Assembly (NCBI GenBank): GCA_951799405.1
Contig: OX637337.1
Coordinates: 13,514,347-13,578,346, forward strand
Direction: 5' to 3'
DNA: 64,000 nucleotides
Origin: Agapetus fuscipes
Lineage: Eukaryota > Arthropoda > Insecta > Trichoptera > Glossosomatidae
Part shown: positions 57,701 through 64,000 of the stretch, piece by piece
Layout: each line of letters opens with the position of its first letter
Numbering within the stretch: the stretch's first letter is position 1
Notes under the pieces: generated by a model
Seen by the model: the letters and a program-made list of their open reading frames with translations, nothing else
What the model was told of the DNA's origin: nothing
Databases searched by the model: none
Made by a program: the position numbers and the translations under genes

Positions 57701-58888
57701 CATTACTTTTAAGCCTCCAGGTTCCTTCTGCAATACCCGGTCGTGGACCCAATATTTTTCTTAGAATCCTATTTTCAAAAGACAGAAGTCTTTGTTGGTC
57801 GTTTAGGGTCATACACCAAGATTCCGAACCATAGATGACCACTGGTTTAATGAGGCTATTGTATATGTGTAGTTTCACTCTTCTGGACAAGGACTTAGTT
57901 GTTAGGAGATTGTTCAGGGCCGCCGCTGCTCTTATGCCACTCTGTATTCTAGATGTTATTTCTACACTCATTTCATTAGTGTTTGTGAGAATGCTACCCA
58001 GATATGTAAATTTAAGCACTTCTTCTATACTGTCTTCACCAAAAGTAATATGTCCGTATGGTGGTGTTCTGAAATAGTTGAGTTTGGACAAGTAAAGAAA
58101 CTTTGTTTTATCAACATTGATTTTCAATCCCATTGTGGCTGCACGACTTTTGATTGTCGAGTACATCTCGTCCAGTTCGTGGTGATTACTAGCTACCAAT
58201 TCCAAATCATCTGCATATCCAAAGATCTTATGATTTACTCCCACAAAAAATATACCATTTCTATTTTCAAATAATATGCTTTAGCGACGACCAAGCTCGC
58301 AGAGGGCTCTTGAGGTGTGATTCACGCAAAAACAGCGCTCACCAAATAAATCATCCTAAATTATATCTATGTCAGCGGAGTTCATCAGAGTAACACTCCG
58401 AGTTAAGGCATGTTGTGACAAGACGTCGGTACGGGACAGCGCATAGCGGTACATGAAATAGTTCATACCGTCTTCCCCAGTCGTAGTCATCTGGCACATA
58501 AAGCTTAAAACTCTCTTAAAACAGGGTGGGGCTGTCAACAGAAGTGGTTGGTGTAGGGCCGCCCCCTTTGCCTGTAAAAATAAAGATGTTTCACACGCCT
58601 TATGCGACCTCTTCGGAGAATACACGGTAAGATGTTTCTCTAAAGGTGGATGTTTTTGCAGGTATATCGTCGCCACCTGCAGACCTATCTGCTGTACATC
58701 TGGTGATGTGCATGATCATCGTGCCCTTCACGCAGAGCCAGCGGGGACACACTCCCGACATGATGGAAGTGCTCAAGGCTGCAGGGATGCAGGAGGACCA
58801 GCAGCCGCAGCTCCTGCAGATGACGGAGAAGTGCGTCGCCAGGATACAAGACGTCATCATGGACTTCAGGGATTACAAAATGATCTGA
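51759..58888 (+). CDS. EcKinase-like (CHK kinase-like) protein, gene 2, frameshifted in the last exon
   Basis: Paralogue of the gene at 31870 with the same three-exon layout and phases: exon 1 51759-52562 (268 codons), exon 2 54905-55114 (70 codons), exon 3 from 58662. Kinase features are present: GDNYLGQIFR (42-51), Lys72 in LILKTAP, MLVLEDM, the catalytic CHGDCWSNN (H254, D256, N261) and DWQ (Asp279) followed by [11 protein letters not shown]. Intron 1 starts with GC instead of GT (gag|gcaagc) and ends with AG; intron 2 is GT-AG. In exon 3 one base is missing after LQTYLLY, which brings a stop at 58704-58706, while the homologous frame continues to a stop at 58886-58888. The product would therefore lose about 60 C-terminal residues unless this is an assembly error. 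The catalytic half is untouched. Substrate unknown. Confidence 0.85.
52563..52568 (+). promoter_or_regulatory. Non-canonical GC splice donor
   Basis: The exon-1 end of EcKinase-like gene 2 reads ...aacgag|gcaagc. This lies at exactly the codon where gene 1 has gag|gtaggt, and the acceptor at 54903-54904 is a normal AG. It matches the known minor GC-AG class, which needs a strong flanking match. Confidence 0.65.
53031..53297 (-). repeat. Rep-A copy 14, in intron 1 of EcKinase-like gene 2
   Basis: (aatct)n start with about five units, then 'aagctgtaaagatatatatc', ending 'gccgcataacaacctataag'. Confidence 0.9.
53660..54090 (+). mobile_element. Solo LTR (431 bp), related to 25602-26036
   Basis: Begins TGTTATG, has a TATA-like 'ttatataagg' (about 53880) and an AATAAA region near 53990-54030. 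It ends 'gaacttaaaaacaccaga' and is flanked by 'atat' at 53656-53659 and 54091-54094. The 3' third aligns with the other solo LTR (taaattaagtgtaaataaa; gaagacc). The last bases have diverged from the expected CA end. Confidence 0.7.
54235..54750 (-). mobile_element. LINE ORF2 C-terminal tail (CR1/L2-like)
   Basis: The minus-strand frame 54297-54554 encodes FGDRAFKAAAPMTWNAIPAS followed by LRELDSQRLLKRSLKTHLF. This is the typical end of CR1/L2/Jockey-type LINE proteins. Upstream LINE codons are only partly readable, and a TTA microsatellite (54235-54255) marks the 3' side. Confidence 0.75.
55115..56193. other. Intron 2 of EcKinase-like gene 2, first part
   Basis: No gene or recognised repeat. 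AT-rich. Confidence 0.5.
56194..56479 (+). mobile_element. MITE family D copy 3
   Basis: Ends ggggctgtccatatatt and ttatggacggcccc. The internal block 'attacagcaagaggggg' is duplicated at about 56345 and 56379. Confidence 0.88.
56572..56742 (+). mobile_element. SINE-B copy (degenerate)
   Basis: Head 'gtagcctaccgttaacgcat' with a B-box-like 'gggttctattcccgacgg'. The body is recognisable ('ggtccaaccagctttacag'). Confidence 0.65.
56820..56900 (+). repeat. Repeat K copy
   Basis: 'ttccctagtaatccggccgt', 'gtgacgtcgcaattctgtt' and 'gtgccgggtct'. Confidence 0.6.
56991..57234 (-). repeat. Rep-A copy 15
   Basis: From 'aatctaatctaagttgcaaa' to 'gcctcataccaacatataag'. Confidence 0.9.
57301..58352 (+). 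mobile_element. SINE-B copy split by a LINE insertion
   Basis: The SINE head and first body part lie at 57301-57388 ('gaccggtccgtagtctagtg', B-box gggttcgaatccc). The remaining body and 3' part resume at 58243-58352 ('accatttctattttcaaata', 'gacgaccaagctcgcagagg'). The repeated junction word cacaaaaaatatac marks the insertion site. Confidence 0.85.
57389..58242 (-). mobile_element. 5'-truncated LINE with target-site duplication
   Basis: A 283-codon minus frame (57393-58244) encodes the C-terminal half of a reverse transcriptase: GYADDLELVASN, KINVDKTKFLYLS, FTYLGSILTNTNEM, YNSLIKPVVIYGSESWCMTL, LLSFENRILRKILGPRPG, SRRLAWIGHVVRSGEE and GRRPLGRPRQRLLDNINRDL. It is uninterrupted and keeps the YADD box. 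The 3' end has tandem ttac (taag on the coding strand), as in the fragment at 27450. The 14-bp word cacaaaaaatatac at 57375-57388 and about 58243-58256 is the target duplication, so insertion was fairly recent. Confidence 0.9.
58530..58632 (+). mobile_element. SINE-C fragment just before exon 3 of EcKinase-like gene 2
   Basis: 'gaagtggttggtgtagggcc', 'cgcccccttt', 'gcctgtaaaaataaag' and 'tatgcgacctcttcgg'. It lies about 30 bp upstream of the exon-3 acceptor. Confidence 0.75.
58662..58888 (+). pseudogene. Exon 3 of EcKinase-like gene 2 with a -1 frameshift
   Basis: The acceptor tttttgcag precedes GTA TAT CGT (VYRRHLQTYLLY), matching [12 protein letters not shown] in gene 1. Between TAC and CTG (about 58698-58700) only two bases stand where gene 1 has a Gly codon. 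The literal frame stops at TGA 58704-58706. The shifted frame LVMCMIIVPFTQSQRG ... EDQQPQL ... IMDFRDYKMI follows gene 1 to its end. Confidence 0.8.
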
Positions 58889-59905
58889 TAAATCTATATA
58901 ATAAAAATTACATGTCTTTCGCTGGTAACCGCAGCACTCGAAAACGACTGAAGAGAATTAATTGCTTGAAATGATGTCTGTAATCTAAGAAAGGTTAATA
59001 GATAATAAAAGTGGTAAAATAGTGCAGTAGATTTAAAATTTATTAAAACAGAACGTTTTTTCTGTATTTTTTTTTAAATTTGGTATGAATCCTCCATTTG
59101 TATTCACCATTCACCAGTACGTATAAACTTTTTCTTACAACAATTTCACAAAACGATCCCCACTAAAATCATGGATATCTAAGTACCTACTACTAAACAG
59201 TAAAATTATTACCATAGAAAACGGGTTTGGCGAGTTGTGATAGTGGATGAAGGTTGAATTTTTCAAAAATTTTATCCAGTCGATAAGATAGTGGCTAGAA
59301 CTCTTCCGTTCAATGTCAGAAGGCTAGGGTTCGATCCTCAACATAGAGATGTTGATGACGCGGTAACCGAAACGGTAACATTCGTCAAAATCACATCACA
59401 TTAATTAACATCACTCCGATTAAGCCCATAGCAGATATGGGTGAAACGTCCGAAGGCTTCCAGGTTCCAGCTCTGACCACGACAACAAATCGAGGAAAGC
59501 ACCCACCTAGTGAAGTTTTAGGCTCACACGGCCGGTGGTTCACACTGGAGAACTCTCCGGTGTCTGTCTCCGTGGCCTACCGGAGCAGGAGCTTCGGGAC
59601 GTGGTTAGAGTTTAAACAGATTCATCAGCATCATAATAAAGAAGAGCATTGTGGATTTGAGCGAAATGTTCAGAAACTACAAAGCCGATACTGCAGATGC
59701 TGGAAAGCAACCCTCCATTGTTTAAAAGGATGATTCTGAAACATAAAAAGCATAAAATAAGCACGTTGTTCCGTTAAAAAAGGCACATTTTTCCATTCAA
59801 GTTCAATTATTATGTCATCACTATCATCCTTTTTATTCCAATTGACCATAATATGCTATTAAAGTATTCACCAAGGCCGTTTTTTGCCAGATACATCAGT
59901 GTTAA
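58889..59905. other. 3' flank of EcKinase-like gene 2
   Basis: No supported gene. At about 58905-59040 there is sequence reminiscent of 47160-47300 and 48130-48260 (an unnamed old repeat). A B-box-like 'gggttcgatcctc' at about 59330 suggests a decayed SINE head. Confidence 0.45.
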
Positions 59906-60180
59906 GTGATTTTAAATTATAGGAAGCGTATGGACATGACGTTTGTTAAACAGTGGTCCGTCAAAGCACCCATCATTAGCTTGTGTCGTACCAAATATGC
60001 GAAAGACGTACCGAATTTAATCCAGTTATTCAAAACCAACATCAATCGCCACTTCCTTGAAGCGCCTCACGAAAGAAGCAACAACTCAAGCAACACCTCT
60101 GCGGCCCCCTTCCAGGGTGAAATAGACCCGCAAGACTTTCAAGAATTGGGGAGCCTCCCGCACAGGATTCCTTAAAAAAT
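59906..60180 (+). mobile_element. LINE ORF2 C-terminal tail (plus)
   Basis: Encodes LIQLFKTNINRHFLEAPHER, then SNNSSNTSAAPFQGEIDPQD and FQELGSLPHRIP, the same family tail as 26859-27130. It ends in a short A-rich stretch. Confidence 0.8.
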
Positions 60181-60306
60181 ATGGCAGTCTTGAATGGGAC
60201 TGGCGTCCTTAGCAAAAGCTAACAAAGCATTTGTTTGCATTATCCCTAGCAACCCGGCCGTGTGACGACACAGTTTTGACTATGTTTAATTCTGTGCGGA
60301 CCTCAT
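60181..60306 (+). repeat. Repeat K copy
   Basis: 'gggactggcgtccttagcaa', 'tatccctagcaacccggcc' and 'gtgcggacctcatta'. Confidence 0.7.
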
Positions 60307-61246
60307 TAAAAGTTTTGTGCCATTAGGCATAAAAGAGCAGTCCTTGACCGAAAAAGGGTTGGGAGCCACTGATAAAATAAAAATAGCCTTAATGATCTTT
60401 GTTACTAGTGCCACTAAAATAAAATGAAATAAAGCCGCTAAAATGATTGTGAAGCTGGACCTGTCAGACTCAGACGGCATGCAAACCCATTTAGTAACAT
60501 AACAACAATAATTGGAGATGTTGGAGTAGTGATTACAATTTATTCGAGTAGGTATAGGCTCATGGTCGTCGAGAATACCAAAACGAGAAGTATACAACAT
60601 TCTACGAGTAGTATAGAATAGAGATACACTCCAGCTTCTTCTTCTCGTGCCACCTCTAAAGAAGATCGGCGACCTTTATGGCTATCTTCACCTCATATGC
60701 TACGGCTCGAAATAGAGATTGTCACAGGTTTTTCCACCACGATGTACTTCGGCGTCGTTGAGATCTTCTCCTCGATATTTCCTTGTATTATAAGATGGTT
60801 CCTCATAACTTGACCGAAGTACATCAGCTTTGTCTGTTGGATGGTTGGTAGAAGTTGTCAACTGGTATTCATGTGTCGAAGGATTGAAGCGTTGGTGACC
60901 TCGGACCTGATCTCGCTATGAAAGCTGGAAGCATTTCCCGGTAAACAGTAAACTTTCATTTCGAACACTTGCATGCGGCTGTGTGAGTTTTGGTTTACGC
61001 TATCGCAAACGCAAATATAGTTCTACAATTTTGTCATATACATAAGTTTCAAACGTGAACGGCAAAAAAAGGAAAGCGAGAACCAAGAAAAGTATTTCTT
61101 GATCGGAGTGGATGAAACTGTGAATACATGGGTTATACAGAGTGAGCACGAAGGAAGGAAATATATTAAAATGGCGATGGATTGAAAAAAAATAATAATT
61201 GAAAAATATATTTACACAAAGGATAAGTGAAAATATTAAACATTTA
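60307..61246. other. Intergenic sequence
   Basis: No supported gene. The segment at about 60610-60960 is less AT-rich and has scattered LINE-like words, but no readable frame. Confidence 0.45.
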
Positions 61247-61489
61247 CGGGGCTATTCTTAGGCATTTTAGTCGTCGGTTGAGCCCACGCTTTGACAAACT
61301 AATGATGCATTTGTATGAAGACCTGTCAATCCAAGATGGCCGCAAGTGAACACCTGATTTGTTTTCATACAAATATTACGAAATTCGGCAGGTAAGAATG
61401 ACCGTGCTGATGAAACTTTCAGCGCAGGCACCATTAGTTTGTCAAAGCGTGGGCTCAACCGACGACTAAAATGTCTAAGAATAGCCCCG
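61247..61489. mobile_element. Composite fold-back element H2
   Basis: Outer arms 61247-61304 and 61430-61489 are near-perfect reverse complements (cgtcggttgagcccacgctt). Inside them is the MITE-H core plus the right arm of an H1-like element, with no matching H1 left arm. Confidence 0.82.
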
Positions 61490-62008
61490 TTGAGTTGATT
61501 GCGACCCACCGCTTAGGGCTCTATAAAATATCTGTTCTTACGTTGCAGAGGATCTCGGCAGATTGTAAATTATTTTGAAGGGTGAGTCAACCTTTTCGGG
61601 AACTAAGACCTGGCCTAGAAGAAAACACCGAAACGGAAAATAATTCAAGCACAGTACCTATGTCTCTCTTGGATTCGAATCCAAGACTTCTAACTAAAAA
61701 GTAGGGCACCACCTACTGAGCAATCAACCGTATTGTAAACGACTTTGTATGCAAAATTAATGAGATGAGGAAGTAGGCGAAAAAAGCTATTTATTTTGAA
61801 AAACTGAAAATCTGGTATTTTACCAAATGATGCGTTTTCATTCCTATTGTAGCAACAACGTGTATAACGCGTTAGTGAGGTGAATTAATACTGAAATAAT
61901 AACTGTTTTATCTTATGTACATACCATAGGTACATATCTAGTAACATACTCAGATAAAGTAAAATAAATACATGAGGATATGCACGATAATTTAGGTACA
62001 TATTCAAA
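61490..62008. other. Intergenic sequence
   Basis: No gene. A minus-strand tRNA-like word pair ('ggattcgaatccaag' at about 61671, 'tgagcaatcaaccgt' at about 61717) may be a SINE head remnant. Confidence 0.45.
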
Positions 62009-62112
62009 AATTATTATATCTTACACAGATTATTATATCTTACACAGATTATTATATCTTACACAGATTATTATATCTTACACAGATTATAATTATATCT
62101 TACACAGATTAA
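62009..62112 (+). repeat. 20-bp tandem repeat, about 5 units
   Basis: The unit 'ttattatatcttacacaga' is repeated nearly exactly. The last unit carries a small insertion. Confidence 0.9.
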
Positions 62113-62232
62113 CGGGCTTAAAAGGATCTATTAAGGATCTAATAAAAGGATCAACTCATATTTTGTATTCGTTTTTAATGTTTACACATGATATTATTTG
62201 TTTGATTAAAAAAAAAAAATTGTTGTGTATGT

Positions 62233-62485
62233 TCCTTGACTTATAGGTTGGTATGCGCCATGCGGCTGATCACCCATAATGTAAAAAATGGTTCACTTTG
62301 ATAATGTCACCCCTGTTTCAGGGAAGGACGGCAAGAGTTGCAGGGTGTATATCCATTTGAGATTTGGGTTTTTATGTTGTATGCATGTGCAAGCGCGAAC
62401 TTGTACGTGTCTGCTTGTGAGAATGCATATAATGTGACTCTCCTATGTAACATATCTGTGCAACTTAGATTAGATTAGATTAGAT
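62233..62485 (+). repeat. Rep-A copy 16
   Basis: The head 'ccttgacttataggttggta' (with a short duplication 'gcgccat') runs to the tail 'caacttagattagattagat'. Confidence 0.9.
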
Positions 62486-63673
62486 ACTAAATATTTAGAG
62501 TGATTGCTCTGCACCTTTTTACAGATTAGGCACAGAAAAGGTCATTCTGCCATTGTGAGCCCCGAATAGCATTGATACCTATTTGTACAATGACCATTTG
62601 TAAAACAAAAATCAGCCAGCGTAACTCAGGGTCGGGTCAATTTAAAATTTGACAGGCCAGTGACTCTCAAACATTGAAAATAAATTTAAAAAAAAAACAG
62701 TAAGGTCGTAACACTTTTGAAATTTTAATTTTTTCTCGCTGAGCCAACGTCAGTCTTGTATGGGACTGCCGTCCTTAGCAACTGAAAATAAATATTTGTA
62801 TGCCTTTTTCCTAGCAACCCGGCTGAGTGACGACACAATATTATCTATGAAAATTCACTTGCGGATCTCATTATATCTGTTTTGAAAAATAACCATAAAA
62901 TCCGCTTGAAGCTCTGCTATAAAGTTCGCATTGAAAAAAATCTTGAACTTTATAGACCCTCAAAAAATTTAGGTAGGTACCTACTTAAATACTGTTTGTG
63001 ATTTCAATTAGTTTCTTCTTTGTGATTGAGGTGACTACGGAGCCAGCAAAAACTCCGATTCAACTCAATTTCTCATAATAAATACCGAACGGGGGTTCCA
63101 AATTTGATTTTTTTTCAACAGGGTCATACAAAAGGTATAAAATACAGAAAAAAATTCACACAAAACTAATTACTAGTAAGCATTTTCCCTAGAAACCTGG
63201 CCGTGTGTCGTCACAACATTTTTTATCTTTGTGAATTGTGCTCTCTTTTTAAAAATGGTTTGAAAACTCTTTTACGGACGCAGGAATTTAGTTACATAAT
63301 AAAAATGGTGCACAAGCACTTATTTTAATATTATATATGTAAGTAGATGTCTACATAATATGTAGAATGTGTGTATATGATTATGTAAAGAGCAAGTGTG
63401 TGAGTGTTAGCAATGTCATTATTTTCATTACATAATTTATTTCGGCTTGAAAAGTCGTGTTACATCTAAAACCAAACTGACCCAACAGAATGGACCAAGA
63501 AAATGTTTTTCCGTTGTACATTTTCCCTGGATTTAGGGAATTTAGGGAATAAAGGTCACAAATGGACAATAAGAATACTTACATAATTGTTTATTATTTT
63601 TCCATTCCCACCGCGGCTGTCAGAAAAGATCTCCCGTTTCGGTGATTATTCTAAATCCAAATTAAATACCGGC
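62486..63673. other. Repeat-derived intergenic sequence
   Basis: No gene. Repeat K copies lie at about 62740-62885 ('ttcctagcaacccggctgag') and 63165-63245 ('ccctagaaacctggccgtgt'). The rest is AT-rich. Confidence 0.55.
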
Positions 63674-63870
63674 AAGGTTTTCTCAGCCTTCACAAGAAAT
63701 GTGAACCAGCCACTCCGGAAGCTGGGAAACCCCCACTTCAACTAAGAGTGGTTGGTGTGAGGCCGGCCCCCTTGCTCGGAAAAATGAATAGGTCACAAAT
63801 CGCCACATGCGACCCCTTCGGAGATAACGCTGGCAAGTAGCTACACTATAAGTGTAGCTTAGTTGCGTTG
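63674..63870 (+). mobile_element. SINE-C 3' portion
   Basis: From 'ctcagccttcacaagaaatg' via 'ggttggtgtgaggccggccc' to 'agtgtagcttagttgcg'. The head is missing. Confidence 0.85.
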
Positions 63871-64000
63871 TGTTGCACTACAATCAACTTGTGTTGCAAC
63901 GCTTGCATTTTGGAAAACTATAAATTTGTTCAATCGGTAACATTCCTACCGTCAACAATCAACATGTCCGTCAGTTCAACCAAAATCTATAGAAAGCGCC
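63871..64000. other. Window end, no feature
   Basis: Short non-coding sequence. The last bases 'tagaaagcgcc' resemble the SINE-B body and may start another minus-oriented copy. Confidence 0.4.

Overview
This window is nuclear DNA of an insect, most likely a moth or butterfly (Lepidoptera). The reasons are its AT-rich, intron-containing genes, an insect Groucho C-terminus, a tandem pair of EcKinase-like (CHK-type) genes, tRNA-derived SINEs, RTE-like LINEs, mariner remnants, solo LTRs and many fold-back elements. The order is inferred from gene content and repeat style; no ribosomal or mitochondrial marker is present.

Layout. (1) 1-9.94 kb: the last intron sequence and last three coding exons of groucho on the + strand. 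An intact, intronless thiamine pyrophosphokinase (TPK)-like gene (4044-4880, +) lies inside the intron upstream of the first visible groucho exon. (2) 9.9-17 kb: groucho 3' flank, a degenerate tandem repeat and several MITEs. (3) 17.3-18.1 kb: a second intact, intronless TPK-like gene on the - strand, extremely rich in isoleucine. (4) 18-31 kb: a transposon graveyard of SINEs, LINE tails, a deleted mariner, a solo LTR and minisatellites. (5) 31.9-44.2 kb: EcKinase-like gene 1 (three coding exons). Its 9.1-kb first intron holds a nearly complete RTE-like LINE and an antisense LDL-receptor class A ORF. (6) 44.2-46.6 kb: degenerate duplications of the gene-1 3' end and a 54-bp satellite open in frames on both strands. 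(7) 51.8-58.9 kb: EcKinase-like gene 2, with the same intron positions, a non-canonical GC-AG first intron and a one-base frameshift in the last exon. (8) 59-64 kb: repeats only.

How the genes relate: groucho is a housekeeping transcriptional corepressor. The two TPK-like genes look like retrocopies that stayed open while losing aspartates of the metal-binding DFDS motif. The two EcKinase-like genes are a local tandem duplication. The rest is repeats: about 17 copies of one 240-bp SINE-like family (called Rep-A here), two tRNA-derived SINE heads (SINE-B and SINE-C) that also occur fused as a dimer, and at least six fold-back/MITE families. Exon borders were placed by eye from splice consensus and protein continuity; family names rest on recognised motifs, not on database searches.
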